Positions 1 to 12,491 are shown, counted from the stretch's first letter. The stretch is DNA of 64,000 nt from Oasisia sp. SBJ-2009 (GCA_964017155.1 OZ024862.1:38235175-38299174), one strand, 5' to 3'. The notes: generated by a model from the sequence alone, not told the origin. Translations and numbers: made by a program.

Positions 1-610
1 ACAATATGTGCTCGACAAATAACGAGACGAGTCGGCGCTATTTCTCGAGCAGCTCGATAAATAAGAAAACTCGTTGCTTTTCTTAAGAACTGATCATTAC
101 AAACTGTAAACGCCCCAGCGACGTCGCATCGACAATTAACAACTAGTATGTGCACGTAAACGGCATGAAAACACTTGTAAGAGCCCATGCATGCACGCCA
201 AGATCTGCTCGACTAATAACGAGATGAGTCGACGTTATTTCTCGATCTGCTCAATAAATAACGACCCGAGTTGCCGCTATTTCTCGAGCTGCTCGACAAA
301 TAACTGTCTGACTTCGCGGTATTTCTCGAGCTGCTCGAGAAATAAGGACTCCACTGCTTCTTATTTATCGAATAGCTCGGGAAATAAGGACTACACTGCT
401 TCTTATTTATCGATCAGCTCTGGAAATAAGGACTACACTGCTTCTTATTTATCGAGCAGCTCGGGAAATAAGGACTACACTGCTTCTTATTTATCGAGCA
501 GGTCGGGAAATAAGGACTCGACTACTTCTTATTTATCGAGCAGCTCTGGAAATAAGGACTACACTGCTTCTTATTTATCGAGCAGCTCGAGAAATAGCCT
601 GAGCCAACAA
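1..610. repeat. 42-bp palindromic minisatellite
   Basis: From about 338 to 590 the block beginning gaaataagga recurs every 42 bases (381, 423, 465, 507, 549). More diverged units extend back to base 1. Each unit carries cgagcagctcg between two inverted copies of ttattt, so it is itself a hairpin. Because 42 is divisible by three, a frame stays open from 191 to 622 (Ser/Tyr/Asn-rich); I regard it as a repeat artefact. Diverged copies occur at 7815-8056 and 8613-8690. Confidence 0.85.
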
Positions 611-618
611 TATATTAT

Positions 619-930
619 ATAGTTTTCACAATTTATTCCGTCAAAACCCTACCAATACAGATCTAAGATACTAAAAAAAAATACTCTAACAACTAAGCAA
701 ATACAAGATTCAATACGGCTAAATATCGGGACGCAAGGCCACGATGGTACGACGGCGTATAATACATAGTCAACGATTCAATACGGCTAAATAACTCACC
801 TAATGGGTACTTCGCAGGGTGTTTGTACTTCGGTGTGAGGCTCTCAGGAGGGCAACGCTTTCCCCGACAATAGGCCGCAATACAAGGTTGACCCGAATCA
901 AGAAAACCCTCCTTATTTATAACCAGACAT
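619..930 (+). repeat. Direct duplication, copy 1
   Basis: Begins atagttttcacaatttattc and continues through gattcaatacggctaa and cacgatggtacgacggcgta. It matches the block starting at 1127 with an offset of about 508 bp. Homology persists, weaker, to about 930. No gene is seen here. Confidence 0.8.
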
Positions 931-1126
931 TGTATACCCGTCTTCAAATGGGGGCGGGTGTGAGCGCTGTTCCCATAGGTGACAGGTCACGATTGACCGA
1001 CTCAGTACATTAGTTCAACTCGACTATAAATCAAGCACGTTTTCCGTGAGCGGTCGGCACGGAGGCGTCTAATGGCGGATACAGGCACACGTTCACTCAC
1101 GCAGACATTCTAATGATAAGACAATA

Positions 1127-1412
1127 TAGTTTTCACAATTTATTCCTTCAAAACCCTACCAATACAGATCTAAGAGACTAACAAAAATACTCTAACAACT
1201 AAGCAAATACAAGATTCAATACGGCTAATTATTGGGATGCAATGCCACGATGGTACGACGGCGTATAATATATAGTCAACGATTCAATACGGCTAAATAA
1301 CTCACCTAATTGGTACTTCGCAGGGTGTCTGTACTTCGGCGTGAGGCTCTTTGGAGGACAGCGCCCCAAGTGTTCCCCCGAATCATGAAAATCCCCCCAT
1401 TTATACAGCCCA
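1127..1412 (+). repeat. Direct duplication, copy 2
   Basis: Second copy of the 619-930 block, same orientation. The internal part around cgatggtacgacggcgta also recurs at 37831-37897. The spacing resembles a pair of terminal repeats, but no ends or target-site duplication could be defined. Bases 1413-1553 hold nothing I recognise. Confidence 0.8.
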
Positions 1413-1553
1413 AACTCTAGCCTTATGACAGACGCTAGCCTCCTTTGTGTCACTGTCCCTGCTATATAGACCCCCACCACAAGTCTTGAGAGGGTGCCAG
1501 TAAACTCTGCAACCCAGACTACCAATATAACAGGGTAGGGCTCTCTCTTCCTA

Positions 1554-1690
1554 GACATATAGAAATATAGGCAAGGTGCCAGTGAACCTTTGGACCCTGC
1601 AGATAAGCATATAAATTGAATAGGAAACCTTAGCGGGTCTATTCTCGGGGTAACAGCCCTCCTTGTATAATTACATAATTATTAGCCTGC
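1554..1690 (+). mobile_element. 3' tail of family X non-LTR retrotransposon
   Basis: This 137-base stretch (gacatatagaaatataggca to attattagcctg) is about 93% identical by eye to 38197-38333. There it directly follows an RT C-terminal frame, so it is read as the 3' UTR of that element family. Here it is 5'-truncated and is cut on its right by element 1. Confidence 0.65.
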
Positions 1691-1943
1691 ATATATGAAT
1701 GAATGAAAGTTTATTTAACAACAGCAACACAGGAATATACAACATAGTATGAAAAATAATACAATACATAATGGTAACGACAATACAATATAATATCGGT
1801 GCTGTTGTTAAAAGGACATAGCAGAAGTCATATGAATTGTAAGGCGCTATGCCCTTCTCAACAAAAATGCGTAATAGTTATACTAACAGTTATAAGATTT
1901 AATACAAACCAACAATAATATTTTTTTTCATTGTGTTAATTGT

Positions 1944-2649
1944 TCATAAATACGAAGAAAGTAACGTCGACTTTAAACTTTTCTTAAATTGTTGTAAACT
2001 TGGCAACTGTCTTATATTACTTGCAAGACCGTTCCATACGTGTATACCTCGGACAGTAATTGACAGTAGTCTATGGGTGGTGTTCGCTTTTTTAACATAA
2101 AATAGTTTAGATTGTCTGGTATCATGCTTGTGTACGGCTGCAGTTGGTTCAAAGAACGCTTGTACACGACCTTCTAAACAGTAGTTGTTTGCTTTATAAA
2201 GCATAACCATAGTCCTATATGTAATTAAATCTTGAAGTTTGAGAATGTTTGAGCAGTAAAAAAATACAGATGTATGACCATGGTAATCAAGACTATATAT
2301 TATTCGTATAGGTTTTTTCTGTAGCAGAGATAGTTTTCTATCTAGACGGATACGTATTTCCCCATATTTCACAGCAATAAGACATATATGGTTCAACAAG
2401 TGATTTGTATAACGTGCGTAATGCTTGAATGTCAAGAACATCCTTTGTTTTATACAAAACTCCTATGCTTTTTGATACCTTCGTTTCAACCGTTTTTATC
2501 TGCTCTCTCCCCGTTAAGTTTTCATCAATGATTACACCAAGGAATTTTGTATGTGACACCTGCTCAATGTTCTTTCCATTCAAAATAATGTTTACTGTTG
2601 GTCTAAGTTGTTTTTTATTTGTAAACATGATAAAATTGGTTTTGTTCAC
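1944..2649 (-). pseudogene. RT thumb and C-terminus of element 1
   Basis: Two overlapping minus-strand frames encode the regions after the RT core. One has HTKFLGVIIDENL, the other RIIYSLDYHGHTS and ITVRGIHVWNGL. The order and spacing match CR1/Jockey-type proteins. A frameshift near 2400 separates them. Confidence 0.8.
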
Positions 2650-2693
2650 ATTAGGCGATAATTTATTAACTCTGAACCATATATCTAGTTTTA

Positions 2694-3434
2694 CTAGTTC
2701 GTTATTAACTGTACTGTTTTATCCACAATATTCCTATTTGAGTAAAACATGCTAGTGTCATCTGCAAACAAAATAATATTAAGCAATTTTGACACTTCAC
2801 ACATGTCATGTATAATAAAATAAATAGTACTGGGCCCTAAGATTGATCCTTGTGGGACTCCACACTTGATATTCTCTAGCTCTGAATTACTGTTGTTATA
2901 GCATACATACTCACCACGATTGGCTAAATAACTTTTAATCCAATCCAGTGCCAAACCCCTTATTCCATAACATTGTAACTTACTTAGCAGTATTTTATGA
3001 TCAACGGTGTCAAATGCTTTCTTCAGATCAATAAAGACCCCAATAGTGTTTTCTTGTTTATCTATTGCTGAAGTTACCTTTTCGACAAATTCGGTTAACG
3101 CTAATGAAGTTGAGTGATTACTTCTGAAGCCATATTGCCCGTCAGTCAATATGTGATGATTTTCAATGAATGACATTAACCTTTTATTAAATATTTTTTC
3201 TAGTATTTTGGAGAATTGGGGTAACAGTGACATAGGTCTATAGTTAGAAAATTGGAGACGATCTCCTGATTTAAAAACAGGAATAACTTTTGCTGTTTTC
3301 ATGTCATTTGGATATATTCCGGTGATTAATGATCTGTTAAAGATATAGGTTAAAGTTCTTACAATTTGCTTTATTACATGTTTAACAGTTTTCATGCTGA
3401 TTTCGTCGTGTCCATACGAAGTCTTACTTTGCAC
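2694..3434 (-). pseudogene. Reverse transcriptase core of element 1
   Basis: The minus-strand frame carries the RT motifs in order: KVIPVFKSGD, NYRPMSLLP, QYGFRSNHST, FIDLKKAFDTVDH (first catalytic Asp), KCGVPQGSILGP and FADDTSM (catalytic Asp pair). The catalytic residues survive. Flanking frames (2338-2649 thumb with FLGVIID; 1944-2441 C-terminus with HVWNGL) are shifted relative to it. Confidence 0.88.
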
Positions 3435-3450
3435 CCTGACACAATTTCGG

Positions 3451-4111
3451 TTACTTCTTTCTCAGTAACGGGATACATATATACATTGACTCTGATACCT
3501 GGTTTTTTCGAAAGTCAGTCGGTTGTATTCCCTGGCATGGCTCTATACTGGTAGATAAGATTGTACCTATGTTAACAAAGAAGTTATTGAAATGATTAGC
3601 AATTTCTTCGTTGTCTAATTTTACTCGATCGTTATCAACAATGAATTCATTTGAATATTTTGCTTCCGACTTTCTTTTGCCAATTATAGTGTTAAGAATT
3701 TTCCACGTTTCACTAGTGTTGGCCTTACACTCTTCGAGTTTCTGTCTATAATAGTTCTTTTTTTCAATACGCAAGATTTTTGTTAACTTATTTTTGTAGT
3801 TTTTATAGCGACTTTCTGTTACCAATGACCTTCTTTTTAGAAATGCTAAGTACAAGTTTTTTTTTAATGCAAGCATTTTTTAGGCCTCTTGATAACCAAG
3901 GTTTTTCCTTCCGTTTAGTGTTGTTTGGATACATTCTTATTTTGACAGGACAAGCATTGTTGTAGGTGTTACTTAGTATTTGCATAAATTGCAAGTATGC
4001 TAAATTGGGATTACATTCGTTCAGTACAGTTTCCCAGTTTGTATGGCTTAAGTCTTGTTCAAATTTGCTTAAGGCTTCATCGTCCAATGTTCTGTTATAC
4101 TTTTTGATCAT
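3451..4111 (-). pseudogene. Linker between endonuclease and RT of element 1
   Basis: Two overlapping minus-strand frames (3803-4111 and 3451-3876) give the basic connector between endonuclease and RT, with KPWLSRGLKNAC, KNYYRQKLEECK and NHFNNFFVNIG. Such segments are usual in CR1/Jockey ORF2 proteins. The frame break near 3830 shows decay. Confidence 0.65.
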
Positions 4112-4967
4112 TATTATTTGTCACGTAAGTACTATTATCACACAGAACGAAAATTGGCATATGATCCGTAGCATCGCTTAAAACAATGCCGCACATTTTG
4201 TTTCTGCATAGCTCAGTACAGAAAATGTTATCTATTATAGTTTCGTGCCTGTTATTCTTGTTGGCCTGGTGACAAGGGATACAATCCAGAACTGAACATT
4301 TTATCAACGAAATGTTTCGATTCAGTTTGTTCTTCACAGTGTAATAGATCTATATTAAAGTCACCACATATGTACACCACTTTACTGGTAAGATTTCCTA
4401 GTATATATGATAAATTTTCATTACATTTGCTAATGCTAGTATTCGGTGCTCTATATATACAGCCGACATTGATTTTTGAATGTTTACTGATCTGTAGTTC
4501 AATAAAAATACTTTCGAAACATTCATCAATCGTATATGATATGTTCCGTAGGCATATATTAGGAGATTGAAATTTCTAAGTAGAGATTCGCATACAAATA
4601 TGACAACACCACCGCCTGTTTTGTTGTTTCTGGAGTTGCAGTACAATTTGTAACCTAAAAATGCGTCATGAAAATTAGTTACTTCATTTCCATCCCAATT
4701 GTTTTCTTTAAACCAAGTTTCCGAAATTGCAATAATATGGAACTTATACTCTAGTTCTCGGAGAATGTCCTTAATCTTATTCCAGTTGGCTTTTAGACTC
4801 CGGGCATTGAAGTGTATAACACTCAGTTTGTTTGCCCGATCAGTACCGCTAAAGCTTGTTGAAAACTGTGCAGGGGTGAAATATCTGCACTGTGTAGGCA
4901 AGTCATTATACAATAAACATTCAGTGTCTATTTCGTGTTCGTAACATAGTTCAGTATGTACAGGCAT
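4095..4967 (-). pseudogene. AP-like endonuclease domain of element 1
   Basis: Two adjoining minus-strand frames together carry an exonuclease-endonuclease-phosphatase (EEP) fold. HFNARSLKANW, AISETWF and GGGVVIFV lie in the 4398-4967 part; the IIDNIF...SDATDHMPIF terminus lies in 4095-4337. Such a domain nicks target DNA to prime reverse transcription. A frameshift separates the two parts, and the middle of the domain (the GDFN region) is not readable in one frame. Confidence 0.8.
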
Positions 4968-5008
4968 TATGAGTGTTCGTCGTTTAATGATTTTGCATTT
5001 ACGTGCTT

Positions 5009-5493
5009 TTAATCACGATCTCTTACCACCAACTTGTCAAACGACAGGTAAGCGATATTTCCTTCTTCGCGTGCTTTCATCATTTTGGGGAGAGGTTCTT
5101 TGCGTCTCGCCATAATTCTTTGCGAGAAGTCTTCGTTCACATATATTCCACGAGGTCGTGTTTTCTTGGCCGCTACAAGCACGAGCTCGCGGTCTTCGTA
5201 CTGGGCGAATTTGACCACGATGGTCTGGGCTTTCGATCCGGTGCGGCCCGTTCGGTGTGCCCGCTCGATCGTCATGGCGCGTACTTGAGTTTCCGGAAGT
5301 TCCAGCGATGTCATCATTTCTCGGCGCACGTTTTTTTCCGCCTGCTCCCAGGTTTCGTTTTCTGCGTCCGGAATGCCGTCGAATCGCAGATTGCACCGTC
5401 GGGACTGGTTTTCCTGGTAGTCGACGGTGCGTTCAACTTTGGCGATGTGGTCTTCACAGTCGCGCAGTTTTCTTGCCAGGTCGTCAACGTTGT
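5009..5493 (-). pseudogene. Retrotransposon ORF1-like fragment
   Basis: The minus-strand frame reads a coiled-coil-like start, then RRCNLRFDGIPDAENETWEQ, then IERAHRTGR and PRGIYVNEDFS. This is the RRM-like nucleic-acid-binding region typical of LINE ORF1 proteins (L1 ORF1-like) in marine invertebrates. It would package element RNA. It is truncated at the 5' end by the insertion boundary. The frame is intact from about 5493 to a stop near 5009. Confidence 0.75.
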
Positions 5494-5513
5494 CATATAC
5501 ATGGCTTAGAAGC

Positions 5514-6675
5514 ATTAAATATACCAATAGTTGTAAATACATGTAAATACACTCAAGTGTCAAACCCGGCAGTTAATAATTGCCTGACTCAGGTCAAATT
5601 ACACGTTGTACAAAAGCAGTTATCTAGTCAATTTGCTTTGTGTGGTTGGAGGTTCCTATCGAGAATTTATAAATTTTAATAAGCAGCAACGTTACACGTT
5701 GTGAAATTAGTGTTTGAACGTCAGCATCTCATAATCCAAGTTAAGGTTCAAATGTGTAATTACTTTGTCATCAGAGTAAATCAAGAAATTCCTTGTCTGC
5801 AGGTTTGGGAGATGTAGCGTGAGGATTATATCGGCTTTAGGTGGCTATCATATAGGGGCTATGGGTTCATGTTTCTATATCATAGTTTTGTGTCAGTTTT
5901 CTCCTTATTTCTAACTTTGACGGTTTCTAATTGTTTACAGCATTCGGCAGGGTTACATTAACTGACTAATATGTCAGTGCGACCTTTTTATGTTGGCACT
6001 GAGGATGGTCACTGCCTAGGTGCTTGTCGTAGATTCTCCGATTCACGAGGGATACCAGTGGCGCAACCCCAATCCCGGAAAATTAGGATAGCGGGGAACG
6101 AAGGACCAATAACTAGCTGCCTAATTAATAGAGTCGCAAAGTACAGAGGGTAAAAAGAATTAAGATCCGTGTGTAAGACGTTCCTTCCAGTCCTACCCTT
6201 TCTCAAAGACATCTGTCATTATTCAAATAGGATTCAATTAGGAATTTCCCACTTCTGGCTGCAGCCCTGAGGTGACAGAGAAATTAAAATGTCACCGTTC
6301 TCAATCAGCGTGAGCTTTGTTGCTTGAGCGTGCGATCGTAAATATCGGAGACTTTTATTTTTGTGTTGTGCTAACAATTCTAAATGTAATACTGAATGGT
6401 GTTACTTGTATTTATAAAATCTTAGAAATAAATAAAAATGTTAGGCCTTACTAATTCACTAGTTATTTTAGTATGTTCTCATTTACATATCTATGTGTGA
6501 CCTTATTTTATGAAGTATTCCATAATTCATGCATTGTTATGACCTAAGTTTGATTTTTATGCATGTTTTTGGCAGACAAAAGTGAACATATGGATGTTGT
6601 ATTCGCAACTTTATCACTTGTAGGTGTGTTCAGGCACAGGCTTTTTAAGGGCAGTATACGTACATTATTATATAG

Positions 6676-6677
<2 letters not shown>
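5514..6677. other. No recognised gene
   Basis: Unique-looking AT-rich sequence with short open frames only; none has family similarity I can see. Confidence 0.5.

Positions 6678-6749
<72 letters not shown>
6678..6749. repeat. (AT)n microsatellite
   Basis: About 36 uninterrupted AT units. Bases 6750-7810 contain no gene I recognise; a block with gaaaacgaaaaaggaattcg occurs twice at about 7697-7765. Confidence 0.95.
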
Positions 6750-6753
<4 letters not shown>

Positions 6754-7814
6754 CTAGGGCAATACAAACGTATTTACAGGGCGATACAGGAAAACTAATT
6801 AAAATAGTCTTGATCCGTATCGCCCTGTTCTGGGAGCCAATAAGAAGGCTCCCTGCAGTGTCTAAGCCAATGAGAAAAAGACATGTGATGTTGTCATGGC
6901 AACTCCTGGCATGAGGCAAGCAAGGAACTATCTCTAGGTGTGTATTGTTATTTATATGTTATCACTTTGCTTCAAAAGTATGCATCCAATTTGTAAATCT
7001 GTGGCGAAGATAACTTTATTTGTTTTGATTCCTGAGCGTTTGACAGGAGCAGCCTTGACCGCGTTCATGGCGCTGGTCGATATTGGCATCGTGCCAATCA
7101 AGCTCCACGTTGTTTTTTCCACGCTCGAATGAAAAATATTAACTGATTGAATCACATTTTCGCTGCATAAAGATCTCCATTAAATACCTTATTAATTAGT
7201 ATCCATGACTCTTGTAATCCTTGATCCACACAATTTGGGAGATTATTATCACTGATTTATGCAGAAAAACATGAAATAATAAGTCACAATTCTCAACTTC
7301 ACACTCAATAGCTCAAGCGTTGTCTGAAACTTTGTAACGTGACCTACATATTTACGTGACGAGTGGATTTTGGAAGTAGGGGAGACGGCTTAGTCTACGT
7401 AGTAACTTAGTAAAGGGGTGATCGGGTTGTCAGGCGGAATTTATTTCGCGTCCTTTAATCTGGACACGGCACCTTGTCGGTTTCTGACTTTAAACTAGAA
7501 TATACATAAAGTTTATCTCATCTTATCTTATCTTTATGTGTGCCCAGTTGCATGTATGAGACAGCTTTTTGTTGTATATATGTGATACATAAATTATTCC
7601 ATGTCTTGTTCTGTATCACGCCCTGTATCATGCCCCTCGTACCTGTATCAGCCCTCATTCTTCGGAACAAGACATGTAATAATATATACTTATACTTTTG
7701 AAAACGAAAAAGGAATTCGCTTTTCATTTTTTGTTCGCAAGTTTGAAAACGAAAAAGGAATTCGTTATTCGTTTGCAAATTTGGAAAAAAGAAAAGACCT
7801 ATGAGAATATGCAT

Positions 7815-8056
7815 GCACGTTCAAATCTGCTCGACAAATAACGAGCCGAGTCGAACGTTATCTCTTGAGCAGCTCGACGAATAAGAAAACTCGATAGGGA
7901 CCTATTTCTCATCAGAACGGATAAATACAGACAGGAAACGTTCCAGCAGCGTTACATTTACTACAAACAGTTAGTTTGTCAACTTAGATGCCATAACAAA
8001 TACGCCTAAGTGCACGAGTTTTCATATCCAGATCTGCTCGAGAAATAACGCGAAGT
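7815..8056. repeat. Diverged copies of the palindromic minisatellite
   Basis: Contains gctcgacaaataacgag, gagcagctcgacgaataag and ctgctcgagaaataacg, as in the array at 190-600. It continues at 8613-8690 on the other side of the MITE, suggesting the MITE inserted into it. Confidence 0.7.
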
Positions 8057-8065
8057 CGGTCCATT

Positions 8066-8613
8066 CAGAGCCTTAGATAGATAGAGTTTGGCCAACTGAA
8101 ACCTGGACGCCATTTTCGGTCTCGGCACGTGATCACCACCTGACGTATTAAACATTTTATGCTTTGAATTGTTGTTCAGCTTGGACTGGAGATGCTCTAT
8201 TATGTGTAATTAGTGCGCACATGGATGTGATATTGCACGATTGGCCTTCATGCTGAGAAACATTCGTATGAAGTTTAGGAAAGTTAAATTAAAACGGAAA
8301 CGATGGATTACCAATGTTTAGCTTAAAGTCAGTGCAGCCTGCAGGCTAGGACAGTGGTACGTTCGTTCTCCGACCATGAACGTGATATAAATCTAGACAT
8401 TACCTTCCCATGCTTCTAATCTTTTCCTAGCAATAGGGAATCCATATAATTTAAATTTGTTGCTGTTATTAGAGCATCCCCAAGCAGAACAGCAAGGCGT
8501 TATATGCTGTACTCCTGGAAGACGCTTTAATTTAGACCGAAAATGGCGTCCACATCCATCGACCAATCAAACATCGATACGTCAATGGCCAAACTCTATC
8601 TATCTAAGGCTCT
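8066..8613. mobile_element. MITE with ~29-bp terminal inverted repeats
   Basis: The left end cagagccttagatagatag (8066 onward) is the exact reverse complement of the right end, which finishes at 8613. The match runs 29 bp through gtttggcca. A second inverted block, ggacgccattttcggtc (about 8104-8120), pairs with gaccgaaaatggcgtcc (about 8537-8553). There is no coding capacity. No clear target-site duplication was found, so the superfamily is unassigned. Confidence 0.75.
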
Positions 8614-8734
8614 GTGTCATCATTTGTCGAGCAGCTTGAGAAATAGGGCGACGTAGGGCTGTTATTTCACGAGCGGCTCGCTAAATTGGCAGTCCCTATT
8701 AATTATACACAGGGGCTTTCTGAAACAACGTTGG

Positions 8735-9190
8735 TAGAATTTCGCCACGATGCTGCACCCTTTGCAGTCGCCGCATCGTGTTGTTTTGGTAGACCATAGA
8801 GAAGTGAGTTACCATAGTCTAAGCATGATGTCATTAGTGCTTGAACAAGTATTTTACACGATTGATTCATTTGTCAGATGTGGGCGAATTGGCCCAATGT
8901 TTCTTATCTGGTAGTAACATACCTTCACAAAGTTAGCAATTTGCTGCTTTATTATCAGGTTACATTCAAATATCACACCCAAACTGAGCACGCAAAATGA
9001 AGGTTGAATTTGATGGTCGGCTACTGCAATATATAAATCAACAGGCAGGCTGTAGCGTTTCTTCGCCGAGGAAAAATGATCGCCTCGGATTTCTCCATGT
9101 TAATAACTTTTAACTTGTTGTTTGTCAGCCAGGTAGCTACTTCAGAAACACACAACTCTACCTTGGCAAGTGCCGCCACAATTGATTCGC
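8735..9190 (-). pseudogene. CR1-like RT C-terminal fragment
   Basis: The minus strand reads, with frame breaks, EVATWLTNNKLKV, LGVIFECNL, YYQIRNIGPIRPHLTNES and NSLLYGLPK. These are the region downstream of the RT active site in CR1-type elements. The part from about 9000 to 9180 is repeated at 40835-41012. Confidence 0.75.
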
Positions 9191-9249
9191 GATTTTTTAT
9201 TTGGTAGTTGGATTGGAGTTTTTTTTTTATAGTTCGATTAGTTATGAGT

Positions 9250-9860
9250 TTAGTTTGACGTTGCTATAGTTTCTGCCTGTACACATGTTTCTGCCGATTG
9301 GCTGCGGAACTACGCCGAGAAGACAGTCTGGTGAGTCTCCCGGCTTTTGAATATTTATCCGCATGATCTATACAATGCTGCCACCTCACGGACACTGGTT
9401 AATCTTGGAATTTCTATTTTTATAAACAACTGCAAATTTGTATTTCTCTTTTTTTGAATAGTTTTTTTTATAATACAGCATTATTTGATCAAAAAGGTAT
9501 CCTTATTTAATTTGTATGTTATCCGTGTGGGGCTAAACAATGCTGCCACCTCACGGAAACTGGTTAATCCTGCCGTAATTCTTATATTATAAACAATAGT
9601 AAATTTAAATGTTTACTCTTTTTTAAATATAAGTTCTATGTTGAATACTGTTCAAGGATGTCATTATCTGGTAAAAGTATATCGTTATTTTAATTTTATT
9701 TCATAGTTGGCCTGAGAGCCAGTCAGCGTCTCTACCCCGTAAGGCCGCCCTGGCGTTTAACAAATGCAGAGCTTTAGTTTCCCCAGGCTGAGTTGAGGGG
9801 CTTAAAAGTGCTGCCACCTCACGGAGCCTGGGTAACCGAGGCTGCTACGTGGCCAGGTTA
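9250..9860 (+). repeat. Repeat A, copy 1
   Basis: Dispersed non-coding repeat. It has cgccgagaagacagtctgg near its start and three copies of the core TGCTGCCACCTCACGGA (9376, 9541, 9809), separated by AT-rich spacers containing aaaaaggtatccttattt. Other copies lie at 13880-14650, 41270-41690, 48985-49210 and 62440-62770. Bases 9861-10337 show nothing else. Confidence 0.8.
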
Positions 9861-10333
9861 CAGTGCCTTGTTCATATCTGATGCCTTGGACGCTCGATCT
9901 GTTGTGTTTCCGCCTGCCCTTGTTGTGATGTCATCGTAATCTACGACACATCCATGGTTATCCTGACACCGTAGACCTAAATAGCAATAACACAATTAAT
10001 TATGTATGCAGGATAGCCCAACTATTCTGCCTTCGCCAGCCAAGTCCACAGTTTTCTCATGAGTCCATGTAGACAATATCTTCTTTTCGCTGAAATTGAA
10101 TGACATTTCCGCACTTGCGTACCGTGCTGACAGCGGCGAGCGGTACTTGGAGTGAGGGTCAGCGTCTCCAGACATCTTCTTGGTTACCTCGTTGCAAGTT
10201 GAGCCCAGTGACTTTGCCGCCATTGGAACGGGTAAAATATGCTCAGATCACTCCTGCCATTACAACCCGTTATTACGCCGTGCAAATAAGTGCTTGCTTT
10301 TTTGTGTCCTTATATTTAAACTACGTTGTGTTA

Positions 10334-10562
<229 letters not shown>

Positions 10563-10734
10563 GATTAAGTATGTTAAAAAAGGTTTGTTGCATGTACTGA
10601 TATAACGTGGGGATGATTAAAGATATGTATCTTTAATCCGTTGATATGTTTATCATAGTACTTTTGTTTCAGTGACTTGCTTAGACGGTTTACCTTGTTT
10701 CTGTAAAAACGGTATAACGGTTGACGCCAACGAA

Positions 10735-11600
10735 TTAGGTCTGGACAGCCATTGTCCGACTTACCACTGTCTTTATTGGGAAATGTTTATCCGTCAGTTC
10801 ATTTATGTTGGACGTAAACATTTCCAATTGTTCTTCGCATGATGGTAGATGGTAGAAGTCTTCCCATTTGATTTTCTTTAAGTCTGATGCAAACATGACT
10901 CGCTCATTTTGCCCCATTACCTTTGTTGTCACTATTTGTCGATGTCCAGAGATGAATTTTAGATCAGCGAGTGGTTCACAAATGACGACATTGTGATCTG
11001 CATTTCCGACAGGACAACTGGTGTGTGGTTGTCCATACAGCTTGTCCATATTGGTATAGATCTTATCCGAAGTAGCATCACCTCGTGTACGAACAGTCAC
11101 AATCTGCTTCAGCTTGTAGTGGGTGTTTAAGTATCGTTCGGGTAGATGGTTGAAATCACCAGATAAGATTATGCCAATGTAAGGGTGGCGTTGTAATATA
11201 TAATCCAGGTAATGGCAAATGTGGTTTACCATAATGTTGTTATCCTCGTTAGGTGGATGATATATCACTCCAAAGTTTCTGTGGGTGAACTGTCGTGGTA
11301 ATTTGTGTGGGCGAAGCGAAATCCACAGAGTTTCCATGTCGGTGTTACGTAGTTCTGTCCATTCCTTGAAATGAATGCCATGTTTTACAAAGCAGATGAC
11401 CCCTCCGCCACGTATGTCGACACGATCCTTTCTGATGTGGAAATACCCAGGTACACAACTGGATTCGTCTGGTGTGTGGTCCCTACACCATGTCTCTGTT
11501 ATTGTTGCTATATCAGCACAGTTTAGTTTCAGTGTTTCTGACAGTTCTGTTATTTTGGTACGACTGATCTTATGTTTGTATTTACGACCACAGGCATGTC
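10735..11600 (-). pseudogene. Non-LTR retrotransposon endonuclease domain
   Basis: An uninterrupted minus-strand frame encodes an AP-like endonuclease. It has TITETWCRDH, RGGGVICFVKHG, NFGVIYHPPNED, IILSGDFNHLPER, DKIYTNM and PVGNADHNVVI. These correspond to the catalytic Glu, Asn, Asp and terminal His motifs of the EEP fold. In CR1-type elements RT follows; here it is missing (the next sequence on this strand is unrelated and then (AT)n), so the copy is truncated after the endonuclease. The frame extends to 11790, but the codons above about 11600 look unrelated. Confidence 0.82.
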
Positions 11601-11811
11601 CCATTTCCACATGGAAATGATATAGTGTTGTTGCCCCGGGAAGTAACTGACGGCTGGGTCCCGTTGTAATGACTGGTATATTCCGTCGCTTGTGGGCACG
11701 GCACGGCAGCCCCGGTGGGAGGGTCGGTGGTGTCACCCCGGCATCGCCATCGGCCACCAAGTTCAGCAACTTGCTGAAATTATCATACACGGATACACAG
11801 TTTTACACACA

Positions 11812-11850
11812 CATATACACACACTCGCTCGCGCATGCACTGACGCACAC

Positions 11851-11898
<48 letters not shown>
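11812..11898. repeat. (CA)n microsatellite
   Basis: Imperfect then perfect CA repeats. Bases 11900-12490 hold no gene I recognise. Confidence 0.95.
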
Positions 11899-11900
<2 letters not shown>

Positions 11901-12491
11901 CTTACTTTCGCCAGTTTAAGATATTAATTATGTTTTTAATTAACATTTATTGAGTAAAGACATTGCTGTCAAATGTCATGCATTCTCTGGTAACAGCCAG
12001 CAAAATTACAAGTTTATACATAACTGTGCCCGTTCTTCCTCCATGAGAGCTCCCGCTGTTATTAATCTGCGATAAACACACACATTTCACGCATCTAATT
12101 AACTGCGGCCACGGACAATGGCTCGCCGCCATCTTGACGCGCTCCTGCCGCTGGGCCGCCTACCGCGCATTATCTAACCACGCGTTGTTAGGACGATTTG
12201 ACCACTACTTAATTACGTGTAAGTAGCGTCCCTTGCACGGCAATTACCCAACTGAGGCACGCGTGTCGCGGAGATGATACCCGGTTTAGGGAAGAGACCG
12301 CGCGACGTCAAGTGTTGGGTCGACGGTCTAGCTATGCTTTCAACTTTTTAATGCATGTCCAGTGGATTGATTGACCACACCGGGTAGTGGCGACAGCTGT
12401 CCGGCACCACGCCAGTTGGAGGACAATGAAGCAACCTGACCGTTGTTAAGTCGGTCCACCGTTACGTCATCTTTGACCGTAATCAAATTTG

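Larger units (their letters stand above)
1691..5493 (-). mobile_element. Element 1: CR1/Jockey-type non-LTR retrotransposon, decayed
   Basis: Read on the minus strand, the order is ORF1 remnant, AP-like endonuclease, reverse transcriptase, thumb/C-terminus, and a 3' end of gaat-type repeats near 1696-1706. The short direct repeat catata flanks it (1690-1695 and 5494-5499), consistent with a target-site duplication. The coding parts lie in different frames, so the copy is inactive. It is inserted antisense into the 3' tail of family X. The 5' boundary falls inside ORF1, so the copy is 5'-truncated. Confidence 0.8.

Noticed and set aside
190..600. CRISPR-like spaced repeats
   Set aside because: The units are contiguous and diverge throughout, with no unique spacers, and the DNA is clearly animal.
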